Positions 31,791-40,018 are shown, counted from the first letter of the stretch. The stretch: 42,604 nucleotides of DNA from Anaerolineales bacterium (GCA_020634875.1 JACKAX010000032.1:1-42604), one strand, 5' to 3'. Numbers and translations are program-made. The notes: a model not told the origin generated them from the sequence alone.

Positions 31791-33419
31791 TCAGGGAGTT
31801 TCGTACAACTGTACCTGGCCTCCATAAAACTCGCGCGTCTGGGTTAATTCCATTTTTGTCGCGAGCGTTTGCGGAATGAGGCTGAGGGGATCGGTATAGT
31901 CATTATGGCTGTAAACCAACCAGACCCGGTCACGATCATGTAACATAGATAACAGACCGGGAATATCAGCCTCGGTCATCTTGGGTTCCAAGACCTCATC
32001 CTGGTATAGATCAAGTGGAACGCCCAGTCTTTCTATCTGGATCGAATACAGGTCTTCGTAGGGTTCAAAATAATAATCAAAGGAGATCACCACAAAGTTG
32101 GAGTTGAAAAGAACTAGATCGCCATTTTGTGCAAAATTTGCAACATACCCGGCGGGGGTAAGCCAGTCTTCTTTTTGCATCCAACGATAATAATCACCGG
32201 CAGAAAAGAGGTAATTTGTACATAGAAGCCCCACCACCCCGATAATAAAAAGGCGAAACCTTAATTGCGTCACACCTGCGGCCAGAAGGAGGAACATCGG
32301 GATCGTGATCCAGATCAATGTTTTATCGTAAAAAATGGGGCGACGGAGACTCACGAGCAATTCCCCCAGAAAAGGGACGGCAAATAGGGTTATCAGGAAG
32401 AGGATGATCGAAAGTTTTTTGCGAAAATACACCAGTCCGAGGCAAAGCAAGGCGCACAAGCTCCATGTCATCACCTGGCTGGCTTGCGTGGAGGCCGAAG
32501 CGTTTAAAAAGGCCCGAAGCGTCTGGACAATCGTGTTCCACCCAGGTTTTGGAAGCCAAAACTCCTGATCGACGCTGCGAACTTGCCGGATAAAGGTGAG
32601 GAGCCAGGGACTCCATAATATGAAAATGCCCAACTGTGCCTTCATCCAATTTTTTAGTGAGGGGATTTGGAAAGCGGTGGGGGAACCAAAGGGGTTAAGC
32701 CGTTGATAAAGTAGAAGCCCAAATACGAAAAGATTGGTGGCGAGAATAAAAAGCACCGCCGTATTGTGGGTGAGCAGCGTCGCCGCCGAGAAACCCATCA
32801 AAAGAACCCATGCCAGGTCGGTCTCAATCATCTGGAGCGATGGTCGGTGCGTAGTCCCGTCTCCCTCGAGTGATGATTTCTCAGGCACGTGTGTACGCCA
32901 GGCGCGCAGATATTCCCGAAACTGGCTCCCGATGGGTTGTGCCGAACGAGAGTCGGTCAGGAGGCAGACCAAAGCGTAAAGCGCTACTGCTGCGTTGAAC
33001 GCCAGGAGGGTGTACATGCGCGTTTCTTGAGCGTAATAAATGTGGTAAGGCGAAAGTGCTAGAAACACTGCCGCCCCCAGACCCAGGCCTACCCCGGAGA
33101 TGCGCTTACCAATCAGGTAGATGATCGGGATGGTACCTATCCCAAAGAGAGCAGACAGCAAACGGACATGATATGGGCTGGAATCTTTGAGGGCAATCCA
33201 GGCATGAAGCAACAAATAATACAGGGGGGGATGTTGATCAATCTTAACAATCCAACCCAACATCTCGCCAACACTTTTGTTTGCCAACCAGACGCTGAAC
33301 GTTTCATCCAGCCACATGCCTTTACTATCGAGGAGAAAAAGGCGCGCCCAACCTCCCATGATGAGGAGGATAACCACCAACCAGGGGGCAAAATCTTCAA
33401 GGTCTATTTCTTCGCTCAT
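31791..33419 (-). CDS. PMT/ArnT-type (GT39-like) membrane glycosyltransferase
   Basis: A 542-aa integral membrane protein with about 11 hydrophobic segments from residue 12 to about 410, then a soluble C-terminal domain of about 130 aa. The first loop has MWLDETFSVWLA with the catalytic-type Asp-Glu pair, and KIDQHPPLYYLLLHAW follows, the HPPL motif of the PMT_2 family. Members transfer sugars from polyprenyl phosphate on the outer membrane face. The linker of 50 polar residues near 165-200 is unusual. The ATG at 33419 is chosen; an in-frame GTG at 33449 sits directly on the stop of the upstream gene and would add ten residues. The target is unknown. Confidence 0.9.
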   Translation of the reverse strand: MSEEIDLEDFAPWLVVILLIMGGWARLFLLDSKGMWLDETFSVWLANKSVGEMLGWIVKIDQHPPLYYLLLHAWIALKDSSPYHVRLLSALFGIGTIPIIYLIGKRISGVGLGLGAAVFLALSPYHIYYAQETRMYTLLAFNAAVALYALVCLLTDSRSAQPIGSQFREYLRAWRTHVPEKSSLEGDGTTHRPSLQMIETDLAWVLLMGFSAATLLTHNTAVLFILATNLFVFGLLLYQRLNPFGSPTAFQIPSLKNWMKAQLGIFILWSPWLLTFIRQVRSVDQEFWLPKPGWNTIVQTLRAFLNASASTQASQVMTWSLCALLCLGLVYFRKKLSIILFLITLFAVPFLGELLVSLRRPIFYDKTLIWITIPMFLLLAAGVTQLRFRLFIIGVVGLLCTNYLFSAGDYYRWMQKEDWLTPAGYVANFAQNGDLVLFNSNFVVISFDYYFEPYEDLYSIQIERLGVPLDLYQDEVLEPKMTEADIPGLLSMLHDRDRVWLVYSHNDYTDPLSLIPQTLATKMELTQTREFYGGQVQLYETP

Positions 33420-33449
33420 GGTTTCGCAATCCGAAAAAAAATAGCCCAC

Positions 33450-33893
33450 TCAAGCCGGCCGGAAATCATACTTCGCAAAGTGCTTCCAGGTGCTATCGGG
33501 TTGCTGGGCGGTGATTGCTAGAGTCCAGGAGTCGTCTTCGGGGTTGTAGACAAAGCTATCTTTGAAGGAACCGTCGGGGTAAGGGACGATGAAGGTGATT
33601 GCGTTCTCCGAAAGACTCCCCGTGCCGTACGGGATAGAGTAATTCACACCAAAGTTGTCCATCCAATGGGCGATCACCGTGTTTGTATCGCCATCAAATC
33701 CGATAAAGATGCGGGCTTCATATTGAGAAGGGACTTTTACATCCTCCATGGAGATTTCGGTGAATTGCCCTTGGAGGGCAGGGACATTCACAACATGGTA
33801 TTGAACAGGCTTGCTCTTGATATTGCCTGTTACGGTCCAATGTCCATCCAGTTTTTGTAGGATGAGAGGTCGGGGGTCCGGGTTAGGGGTCAT
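33450..33893 (-). CDS. Small beta-rich protein, DUF1579/lipocalin-like
   Basis: A 147-aa soluble protein predicted to be mostly beta strands, with LDGHWTVTG near the start, EARIFIGFDGDTNTVIAHWMDNFG in the middle and a terminal DSTWKHFAKYDF. This pattern fits small lipocalin-like or DUF1579-like barrels that bind hydrophobic ligands; the assignment is tentative. An AAGGAG site with good spacing precedes the ATG. It heads a minus-strand unit with the glycosyltransferase and HIT genes. Confidence 0.75.
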   Translation of the reverse strand: MTPNPDPRPLILQKLDGHWTVTGNIKSKPVQYHVVNVPALQGQFTEISMEDVKVPSQYEARIFIGFDGDTNTVIAHWMDNFGVNYSIPYGTGSLSENAITFIVPYPDGSFKDSFVYNPEDDSWTLAITAQQPDSTWKHFAKYDFRPA

Positions 33894-34067
33894 GGTTTCT
33901 CCTTAAGATGAAGTAGCTTTAGGTAGATGATGGAGGTGGGGGTCAGGTAGATCATGGCTATGAGTCCGTGACATGATTATATCCCTCCCGTGACGAAGTT
34001 AGGTCTTACACCAAATATGCTATGCGTCACTAAATTTCGGAAGGCTTTGGGAATGCCTGATCAAAAA

Positions 34068-34104
34068 GACCTGACAGGTTTTCACGAGCAAAACCTGTCA
34101 GGTC
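34068..34104. repeat. CCTGACAGGT hairpin family, copy 2
   Basis: Perfect 15-bp arms GACCTGACAGGTTTT (34068-34082) and its complement (34090-34104), 7-nt loop. The core is identical to the hairpin at 4971-5015. It lies 26 bp after the end of the DUF262-HNH gene (minus strand) and may end its transcription. The rest of the gap to 33893 holds nothing else evident. Confidence 0.9.
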
Positions 34105-34130
34105 TGTCAGGAAATCATTCCTGGATGATA

Positions 34131-35213
34131 TTATTTTCCTGATTTCCTTCGGTTATCGTCCTTGCAAAGCATTTGGCAATTCTCCGGGTTCGTTTTTCCG
34201 CCAAGATGCCAGGGGGTAATATGGTCGGCTTCCATTTCTTTCAGGTCAAAATGTTTTCCACATTTCACACAGATCCCTTTTTGTTTTTCATAGGCCGCTC
34301 TTTTTTGACTTTCGGTAAAAGCACGGATATTGAGATATTTTTCGTTACGCGTGAGCACATACGGATAAATGCCTTTCTTCGCTGTAACATCATCATCTAT
34401 CATCAAGGCTTGGATTTCCTGTTCTAATTTTACGGTGTCAAACATTTCGCCTTTGAAGGCATCATACAGACTACCCCAATCAAGACCTTTCATTTCTTTG
34501 CGGTAAGTTGTAAAAGTCAACTTCACCCATTCAATCACGTTCCGGTAATACGTCCACAACTCATTGGCATTGGGGTCGTGCTGGTGAATGGACATGTATT
34601 TTTCGATTTCGCCGTTTGAAATCCAGCTTAAGGCGGTTTCGAGGATTTCCTGCCGGATGGGTGAGCCATTGACATAGTCTTTGGAGAGGAGGTAGGCGGC
34701 ACAATTGCTTTTACTGAAAATGGATTTGGCATTGGTCAGCCAGGTTCCGGTATATACGGCGTTGCGTAATTCCTGGTCGGTCAGTTTTTCGCCCGCAATA
34801 TTGATGATCTTGAACCAGTCCAGTTTTTCTTTGTCACTGCCCTCACAGAAATAAACCATCAGCTTGTAGTTGAGGATCTGTTCCTTTTCAGTATTCGTCA
34901 GGTTATGGAACGCGCGGTTGTTGACTGAGAAATCGCTTTTGACGTATTGGCAAAAGCTAATGGTGCGTTGCTGTCCGTCCAGCACTTCAAACGTTCCATC
35001 TTCATTTTTCACCCAATAGATGACATTGAGCGGAAAGTTTTTGAAGATTGTCTCGATGACGGCGTTGCGTTTTTTGTCATCGTAAACAAATTCACGCTGG
35101 TATTTCGGACGAATATTCAGTTTGCCGTTGTAGCCAACCACGCCTTCTTCGGCGTTGTCCATATAGTTTTCCGCGACTTCGCGGACGGTGATTTCATGTA
35201 ATTTGATTTTCAT
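34131..35213 (-). CDS. DUF262 (ParB/GmrSD-N-like) NTPase with C-terminal HNH nuclease
   Basis: A 360-aa protein. The N-terminal DUF262 domain has PKYQREFVYDDKKRNAVIETIF and the nucleotide-site motif DGQQR (79-83), as in GmrS, SspE and BrxU type anti-phage enzymes. The C-terminal HNH nuclease (about 310-360) has CVKCG, MEADHITPW and NPENCQMLC, with paired zinc knuckles; the last His is replaced by Asn (HNN type), which is common and active in other HNH enzymes. The start overlaps the methyltransferase stop by 4 bp. With that partner it is most simply a modification-dependent or modification-blocked restriction nuclease (inference). Composition is AT-richer than flanking genes, suggesting acquisition. 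Confidence 0.9.
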   Translation of the reverse strand: MKIKLHEITVREVAENYMDNAEEGVVGYNGKLNIRPKYQREFVYDDKKRNAVIETIFKNFPLNVIYWVKNEDGTFEVLDGQQRTISFCQYVKSDFSVNNRAFHNLTNTEKEQILNYKLMVYFCEGSDKEKLDWFKIINIAGEKLTDQELRNAVYTGTWLTNAKSIFSKSNCAAYLLSKDYVNGSPIRQEILETALSWISNGEIEKYMSIHQHDPNANELWTYYRNVIEWVKLTFTTYRKEMKGLDWGSLYDAFKGEMFDTVKLEQEIQALMIDDDVTAKKGIYPYVLTRNEKYLNIRAFTESQKRAAYEKQKGICVKCGKHFDLKEMEADHITPWHLGGKTNPENCQMLCKDDNRRKSGK

Positions 35214-36379
35214 TGTTGGCTCCCTTTCCGTTTGATTAAAATTCTGGCATAAACTCTTAATAGGGGTCCGTCCGCATTATCCGCAATAAAATAAACGCCT
35301 TTTGGTTTATGCGGAAGAAGTATTTGCGCTCTTGTGTTGACCTTTCCCCCATTAGATGTTGTACCGTCTGGATTGATTTGCCTTGGGTTGATATACCATT
35401 TCGTTGGGCTTACGCCAAATTCATCCCGACCTTGTGTTATCCCCAATATTTCAAATTGTTCAGGATTATATTTATCGAGGAAGGTGATGGGAACACCCAT
35501 CAACCCATCATAATCGTAGGGTATTTCAGCAACTTTGGATACTTCGATTGCATCGTAGTTATCATAGTGTGGGTATTCTTCTGGTGAGTACTGCTTGTAT
35601 AAAGTGATGCTCTCGTGGCGTTGCTTAAAATCCAAATTTGTGAACCAGCCAACATTACGAAACTTAACCAAGCCGGTTTCGGGGTTGTAAACCCCACTTG
35701 CCCATTCACGCGAATATTCTTCAGGAATCTTGAAAAAAGCATTTCCATTGGGAAAACCGTTACCAAGCCAAAGTTTATCCTCTTGTATCAGCTTGAAAAT
35801 TTCTCTATAAGTAATCGCATTTTTACTGCCGATAATAATAAATTTCTTGTCATATTCCACTAACTGTGCGATGTACTCGCGAAACAGGGAAAAGGGTGGA
35901 TTGGTGGCCACAATATCGGCTTCTTTCAGCAACTCGATACATTCCGCCGAACGAAAATCGCCGTCGCCATCGAGCAAGGTGAGGGTGTTTTTCTTATTTT
36001 TGAGCAGGTATTCCACGTCTGCCAGGTCAATTGCACCATCTGCATTTTCATCCCGGACTTCGGTGATTTCAATTTTATGGGGGCGTTTTCCGTCATCGCT
36101 TTTTACATTCAGGTCTTTTACATCAAACAATGACAATTGCTGGGATGCAACGGGGGATTCAGCGTAGCAAGTTGAAATCAATTTCTTAAGCCCCAAATAA
36201 TTGAAGTTCATCGCAAAGTATTTGAAGAAATTGCTCTCGAAGGGGTCATCACAATTGCAAAAAACGACTTTGTCCCGAAAATGCTCTTTATAATGGCGCA
36301 TTTCTGCTTCGATGTCTGGGAGTTGCGTATAAAATTCGTCCGCCTTATTCTTTTTTGCCTTTTCCAATACTTTTGCCAT
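35210..36379 (-). CDS. EcoRI-family adenine-specific DNA methyltransferase
   Basis: A 389-aa N6-adenine methyltransferase. CNCDDPFESNFFKYFA (41-56) and ATNPPFSLFREYI with the catalytic NPPF (160-163) place it in the EcoRI methylase-like family. The C-terminal half with VGWFTNLD and GVPITFLDKYNPEQFEILGI supplies target recognition in family members. The recognised sequence cannot be predicted. It is the first gene of a two-gene unit with DUF262-HNH; the ATGA overlap makes joint expression certain if the frame is used. The unit is bracketed by two repeat families (34068-34104 and 36413-36509), marking it as an inserted island. Confidence 0.93.
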   Translation of the reverse strand: MAKVLEKAKKNKADEFYTQLPDIEAEMRHYKEHFRDKVVFCNCDDPFESNFFKYFAMNFNYLGLKKLISTCYAESPVASQQLSLFDVKDLNVKSDDGKRPHKIEITEVRDENADGAIDLADVEYLLKNKKNTLTLLDGDGDFRSAECIELLKEADIVATNPPFSLFREYIAQLVEYDKKFIIIGSKNAITYREIFKLIQEDKLWLGNGFPNGNAFFKIPEEYSREWASGVYNPETGLVKFRNVGWFTNLDFKQRHESITLYKQYSPEEYPHYDNYDAIEVSKVAEIPYDYDGLMGVPITFLDKYNPEQFEILGITQGRDEFGVSPTKWYINPRQINPDGTTSNGGKVNTRAQILLPHKPKGVYFIADNADGPLLRVYARILIKRKGSQQ

Positions 36380-36412
36380 AATAAAACCAGTCCTGCCGTA
36401 ACGAATCAGGCC

Positions 36413-36509
36413 AGACCCTAAAGGTTTCGTTTGTAAGAGACGGTCATGTAAAAACAGGTTCTGTTTGCCAATACGGTCCCAAATTCATCGAGAAAAACCT
36501 TTAGGGTCT
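36413..36509. repeat. Inverted repeat, CCCTAAAGGTTT family, copy 2
   Basis: Arms AGACCCTAAAGGTTT (36413-36427) and its complement (36495-36509) enclose 67 bp. Same arms as at 24070-24167 but an unrelated centre. It lies 34 bp upstream of the methyltransferase start. Confidence 0.9.
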
Positions 36510-36684
36510 TAAAACCATCTTCGGTGAAGGCTTTGCCTTTTCAGAATCAATGGCCGCCACAGATTGGCTCCTTCGCATGGTTGATTTTGTTATTTTTCCA
36601 CATAGGGCAAAATTATAAACTACTTCCGATTGAATTTTTTGCCATCTCCAAGTCTCATAGGGCAATCGCATGTTCTTAGGGAAA

Positions 36685-36805
36685 TGTCATTGCGAGCCGC
36701 GCTTTGGCGGCGAAGCAATCTCCCTGGCCGAGAAGGAGATTGCTTCGGGGCGGAAATGCACCCTTTTTTCGTGCGGGGGACTAAAATCCGCCCCTCGCAA
36801 AGACA
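36685..36805. repeat. MITE-like palindromic repeat (CATTGCGAG..GAAGCAATC type)
   Basis: Outer arms TGTCATTGCGAG (36685-36696) and CTCGCAAAGACA (36794-36805) and inner arms GAAGCAATCTCC (36712-36723) and GGAGATTGCTTC (36735-36746). This is the widespread TTGCGAG/GAAGCAATC interspersed element known from many bacteria including Chloroflexota. No transposase is near. The rest of 36380-37094 holds no gene that I can support. Confidence 0.85.
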
Positions 36806-36928
36806 TCGCCAGCAGGTTTATCGCGCGCTTTTTTTACATCGATTGCCCTGCCAAATCTCATCTTAATATTCAAACTTTATAAAATATTTGTGGACTAAAC
36901 ACCGATAAAATCAGTCCTGACCGCCCTT

Positions 36929-37015
36929 AAAACGAGTCGGCGGAAGATTGCAAACGAGTCGGCGGAGGATTCGAATCCTCTGCCCGGAAGATTTAAAACG
37001 CGTCGGTGGAGGATT
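36929..37015. repeat. Three degenerate 20-bp direct repeats with an internal palindrome
   Basis: AAACGAGTCGGCGGARGATT-like units start at 36929, 36952 and 36995. The middle unit runs into the perfect 16-bp palindrome GAGGATTCGAATCCTC (36965-36980). Spacings are 23 and 43 bp. They lie downstream of the HU-like gene, past its probable terminator. Protein-binding sites, a decayed mobile element end or a tRNA remnant are possible; no complete tRNA fold is present. Confidence 0.7.
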
Positions 37016-37044
37016 TAAAGCCTGTTTTGACCCGTTTAAAACGA

Positions 37045-37075
37045 AATGGGGTGCATGAAAACCATGCACCCCATT
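37045..37075 (-). terminator. Hairpin terminator of the HU-like gene
   Basis: 13-bp arms AATGGGGTGCATG and CATGCACCCCATT with a 5-nt loop. On the minus strand it is followed by TCGTTTTAAA, a weak T-run. Confidence 0.75.
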
Positions 37076-37094
37076 CCTTTTACAATCTACAAAC

Positions 37095-37502
37095 CTAAGA
37101 CGATCCGCCGATAGATGGCGTGCTCGTCTTTTCAAACTCGACGGTCTTCATCACTTTTTTGAATTCTTTCCCTGGTGTAAAGCGAGGGAGCAGGTTGGTG
37201 ATGTTTTTCGCCGAGACAGCTTCGGGGATTTCTTCCCCATCAGAATTGTTCTTCAGCCAGAACGTGCCAAAATCACCCAACTCGACAATATTGCCATTTG
37301 CAAGTTCTTCCGGGATGACCGTGAGAAAACTTTCAATGGCCGCCATGACATCGGTCGAACTCATCGTCGAAATCTGTGAGATGCGATTCGCCATTTGGCG
37401 CAGGGTTCTGCGTCCTGAGGCCGTGACGGAAGGGTAATATTTCTTTGGCGCAAGCAAATCGCCTGGCTTACCGCGTTCCACAACATTGTATTTGACACTC
37501 AT
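37095..37502 (-). CDS. HU-family DNA-binding protein, HU-HIG (Bacteroidota-type)
   Basis: A 135-aa nucleoid-type protein. The start MSVKYNVVERGKPGDLLAPKKYYP, then RRTLRQMANRISQISTMSSTDVMAAIESFL and NGNIVELGDFGTFWL, is the signature of the HU-HIG-type proteins abundant in Bacteroidota, and RFTPGKEFKKVM is the usual end of the fold. A short Ser/Thr/Gly tail follows. ATG 37502 has AAGGAG 8 nt upstream; a TTG 21 bp before it does not. It binds and bends DNA without clear sequence preference (family knowledge). It may come from Bacteroidota by transfer (inference). Confidence 0.93.
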   Translation of the reverse strand: MSVKYNVVERGKPGDLLAPKKYYPSVTASGRRTLRQMANRISQISTMSSTDVMAAIESFLTVIPEELANGNIVELGDFGTFWLKNNSDGEEIPEAVSAKNITNLLPRFTPGKEFKKVMKTVEFEKTSTPSIGGSS

Positions 37503-37588
37503 TTTGTTCACTCCTTGAATCAAATAAGATATTGTGGGGTCCCCCCGGAGATTGCCCCCGGTTGGTTGCCCCTGTGATGGAGATAATT

Positions 37589-37828
37589 TTACCCTTCTTC
37601 CATACCCCGCGCCAGGACAAATTCCTGCCAGGCGTTGTTAAAGGCGACAATATGCCCAGGCTGGGCCACGCGGCAAATACGTTCAACCCATTCTTTATGT
37701 TCGTCAACTTTGCGCTTTGAAAACGTTTTGGGAGGAGGCTGATTTCCCCAAAAACTGGCAAAATCCCCAATCTTATCTTCACGGACTTCTTGAGCGGTCA
37801 ACCATTCTTCAAATTTCAACATGTTCAT
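37589..37828 (-). CDS. Small YozE-like protein
   Basis: A 79-aa soluble helical protein, FEEWLTAQEVREDKIGDFASFWGNQPPPKTFS followed by HKEWVERICRVAQPGHIVAFNNAWQEFV. The pattern of F..WL..Q..R.D.IGDFA and a C-terminal aromatic helix is like YozE/SAM-like small proteins, function unknown. Two ATGs (37828, 37822) are possible. It lies 86 bp upstream of the HU-like gene on the same strand. Confidence 0.7.
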   Translation of the reverse strand: MNMLKFEEWLTAQEVREDKIGDFASFWGNQPPPKTFSKRKVDEHKEWVERICRVAQPGHIVAFNNAWQEFVLARGMEEG

Positions 37829-37875
37829 TCACCATTCCGGGGTTATCGCCTGCATTCAAGGTCTGCTTGGGTTCG

Positions 37876-38136
37876 TTAACGGGTCGTAATTTGAAACCAG
37901 CCCCCCTTTTGTTTCGTGAGGGTCAGGTCAGAGGCCCGGCTGTCGAGGGCACGGGCCATCTCCCACCCGGTGGCCCCGTTTTTGAGAAAAATATCATACG
38001 GGCCTGAGACCTTTGCCAGGAAACAGGTTTCTCCTGGGGCAACCAGACAGATATGTGCCAGCCGTTGCCCTAAAAAGATCAGGGCCTGGGTCTTTAATTC
38101 TGTTTGATTGTGCAAGGTAATATTTGTCACAGACAT
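37876..38136 (-). CDS. Hypothetical small protein
   Basis: An 86-aa protein beginning MSVTNITLHNQTELKTQALIF. Predicted mostly beta (LAHICLVAPGETCFLAKVSGPYDIFLKNG), without signal peptide or TM. No family recognised. The ATG at 38136 has no clear ribosome site; a GTG at 38151 would add five residues. It lies in the same strand run as the small genes around it. Confidence 0.5.
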   Translation of the reverse strand: MSVTNITLHNQTELKTQALIFLGQRLAHICLVAPGETCFLAKVSGPYDIFLKNGATGWEMARALDSRASDLTLTKQKGGWFQITTR

Positions 38137-38215
38137 CGGATGAACGGTCACTAGGAAAGTGTCTAAAAACTACTTTGGGGCCAGGTGCGGCGCACTTTGA
38201 GTTTTCAGACGGTCA

Positions 38216-38497
38216 CTATACGCTGGGGGTGTTTGTTCTCACGCGGCGAACAAGCATAATCACGATGAGCAGGACGACCGACCCACCCAAAGAAACCAAA
38301 AGAGAAGGCACACTGAACGTCCGCTGGTTGATGGTTTCAATATCAAACCAGGGCGTAATAAAGATTCCCGCCAGAATGGCCCCAACCACCCCAACCAGAA
38401 GATTAAAACGCCAATTCAACAGTTTTCCCTTCCCTAACAGGAAACTGGCCCCAATACCACAAACCATCCCCACGAAAACCCAGGTCAATAAACTCAT
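38216..38497 (-). CDS. GlsB/YeaQ/YmgE-type small membrane protein
   Basis: A 93-aa protein with three TM helices (about 3-23, 31-49 and 65-83). The motif GKGKLLNWRFNLLVGVVGAILAGIF matches transglycosylase-associated (GlsB/YeaQ/YmgE) stress-linked proteins, whose role is in the envelope but poorly defined. An AAGGAG site with good spacing precedes the ATG. Confidence 0.88.
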   Translation of the reverse strand: MSLLTWVFVGMVCGIGASFLLGKGKLLNWRFNLLVGVVGAILAGIFITPWFDIETINQRTFSVPSLLVSLGGSVVLLIVIMLVRRVRTNTPSV

Positions 38498-38535
38498 TTC
38501 AAAACTCCTTGGTAACCATTCAGGGTTGAGGGCCT

Positions 38536-39258
38536 CTATTTGATTTCCATAAATGTCCGCATATAATGCCTGATGCGATTGGCAGGTTTTTCGGGTTCCG
38601 CATAAAGATCGTTTAGGGAAAAAAAATCTTCACGCGATACTTTTTGCGGCGTCTCAGATAAGCGCAATTGCAACGAAATGCCGGTAACACTGGAGGTGAA
38701 CCCCTGGTAGTGCGATGTTTTCTGAGGATCTCTTTCGCTATTTTCATCTTCTTCCAACGCCTTTCCCCCTCGCACCGAAATCAACATATAGAATGTTTTT
38801 TCTGCCAGGGCATGGACTAAAGCCCGCATCGTTGGAAGTTCAATCCCCACCCCATTCCCCTCCACCAAGACAAAGTGTGTATGGGCATCGCCTAAGCGAA
38901 TGCCAGGGGCATCTGTCGGTTGTTGGGGTTGTAGTTCGAAGGTGGTTGATGCGACACCGATAAAAACACCAGGATGATGACGTTCTCGAAGAACCGTATT
39001 CAATAAGCCGGGCAGCCCAACATCTATCCCTTGATCCACAATACTGACCCCAAAGGCCACCGCCGCGCGCGCCATTTCTTCACAAACGATTTTCCCCAGA
39101 CGTTCATCTCGCCAGCGCGCGTCATCTTCTTGAATAACAAGCACAGGAGCCTCTGGACGAAGCCCTAAATGATGCAAGAGTTCATGTCCCGAATACTGCC
39201 GGGGAGCAACATGAAGCGTTTTATATTTGTCAAAACGATTGTGGAATTTTTGGAACAA
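38536..39258 (-). CDS. LSDAT/SLOG-like predicted ligand-binding protein
   Basis: About 240 aa. VLVIQEDDARWRDERLGKIVCEEMARAAVAFGVSIVDQGIDVGLPGLL with GVFIGVAS, then HTHFVLVEGNGVGIELPTMRALVHAL and LISVRGGKALEED, matches the prokaryotic LSDAT/SLOG Rossmann-like fold that binds nucleotide-derived signals, as in the TRPM N-terminal domain and bacterial conflict systems. The match is from memory of the family pattern and is tentative. The TTG start (39258) follows GGACGAGG; no ATG lies near the start of the domain. The C-terminal 60 residues are charged and look disordered or helical. Confidence 0.7.
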   Translation of the reverse strand: MFQKFHNRFDKYKTLHVAPRQYSGHELLHHLGLRPEAPVLVIQEDDARWRDERLGKIVCEEMARAAVAFGVSIVDQGIDVGLPGLLNTVLRERHHPGVFIGVASTTFELQPQQPTDAPGIRLGDAHTHFVLVEGNGVGIELPTMRALVHALAEKTFYMLISVRGGKALEEDENSERDPQKTSHYQGFTSSVTGISLQLRLSETPQKVSREDFFSLNDLYAEPEKPANRIRHYMRTFMEIK

Positions 39259-39649
39259 AAGCCTCGTCCTTTGTTATTTTCTATGCACAGAAAGCTTCGA
39301 AAAAGGATGTGTAAAAAGGTGAACCCCTTTACACATCTTTTTGAACTGCATTTAGGATCGTCTTTGTGAGAGACCTAAAGGTCACGGATAAAGTCAGATT
39401 GAGAATAGATAAAAATACGGTTCCTAACAGAACGGTAATTTTAAACCCCGGTCAAATAGTTTTATCAAGCCATCGGGATGCATGGAATGGAACCCGAAGA
39501 AATGGAGGTGATGGAGGCATACATTCCCCATAACCTTCATTTTTGACGATTTCCCATTCGTAATGGGCAGAATAATTGAAACTAAGTTTTACCAGTGCAG
39601 GATTCCAACCCCTCAGGTAATGGAATGTGTTTTCTGTGAATGAATGCGT
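39259..39649. other. 391-bp gap, hairpin but no gene
   Basis: Between the LSDAT-like gene and the RRM gene, both on the minus strand. Apart from a terminator-like hairpin at 39301-39342 and a small GACCTAAAGGTC palindrome at 39372-39383 (core of the CCTAAAGG family), no gene is evident. Confidence 0.55.
39301..39342. terminator. Terminator-like hairpin
   Basis: GATGTGTAAA (39306-39315) pairs with TTTACACATC (39328-39337), with flanking A and T runs on both sides, so it could work in either direction. On the minus strand it lies between the RRM gene and the LSDAT-like gene, and would end the former or attenuate the latter. Confidence 0.7.
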
Positions 39650-39967
39650 TTAGTAGCGTCGGCGGTTGCTTTTCTGCCGAGTTTGGTTAAAGGTGCGGGA
39701 CTCAAAATTTGAACGCTCCTCTCGAGGACGTGCAATGTTCACAGTCAGTTCACGTTCATGCATCATCTTTCCGTGAAACATACTGATCGCCTTTTCAGTA
39801 TCGGCCTGATTTTCCATTTCAACAAAGCCAAAACCTTTTGAACGCCCTGTTTCTCGATCTTTGATCAGGGCCACAGATTTAACTGTTCCAGCCTGGGCAA
39901 ACATCGTTTGCAAATCGTCCTCAGTTGTTGCGTAGCCAAGATTTCCAACATATAATTTTGTTTCCAT
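39650..39967 (-). CDS. RRM-type RNA-binding protein
   Basis: A 105-aa protein with a single RNA recognition motif: RNP2 LYVGNL (5-10) and RNP1 KGFGFVEM (44-51), then a short Arg/Gln/Asn-rich tail ending RRRY. It is of the small Rbp type known from cyanobacteria, where such proteins are cold-induced and bind mRNA. ATG 39967 is the start of the domain; a GGAGAAAAG lies about 10 nt upstream. A hairpin (39994-40018) is in the leader. Confidence 0.95.
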   Translation of the reverse strand: METKLYVGNLGYATTEDDLQTMFAQAGTVKSVALIKDRETGRSKGFGFVEMENQADTEKAISMFHGKMMHERELTVNIARPREERSNFESRTFNQTRQKSNRRRY

Positions 39968-39993
39968 AAGGTATCTTTTCTCCAAAGCATAAA

Positions 39994-40018
39994 ACCTCTT
40001 ACCTTATCAGCAAGAGGT
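39994..40018 (-). promoter_or_regulatory. Leader hairpin before the RRM gene
   Basis: ACCTCTT (39994-40000) pairs with AAGAGGT (40012-40018), loop of 11 nt, about 27 nt before the ATG on the minus strand. It could be a post-transcriptional control element, which is an inference from position alone. Confidence 0.4.

Noticed and set aside
36950..36985. tRNA-like T-arm sequence GGATTCGAATCC
   Set aside because: The symmetrical palindrome does not leave a 5-bp stem with a 7-nt loop, and no acceptor, D or anticodon arm lies upstream.
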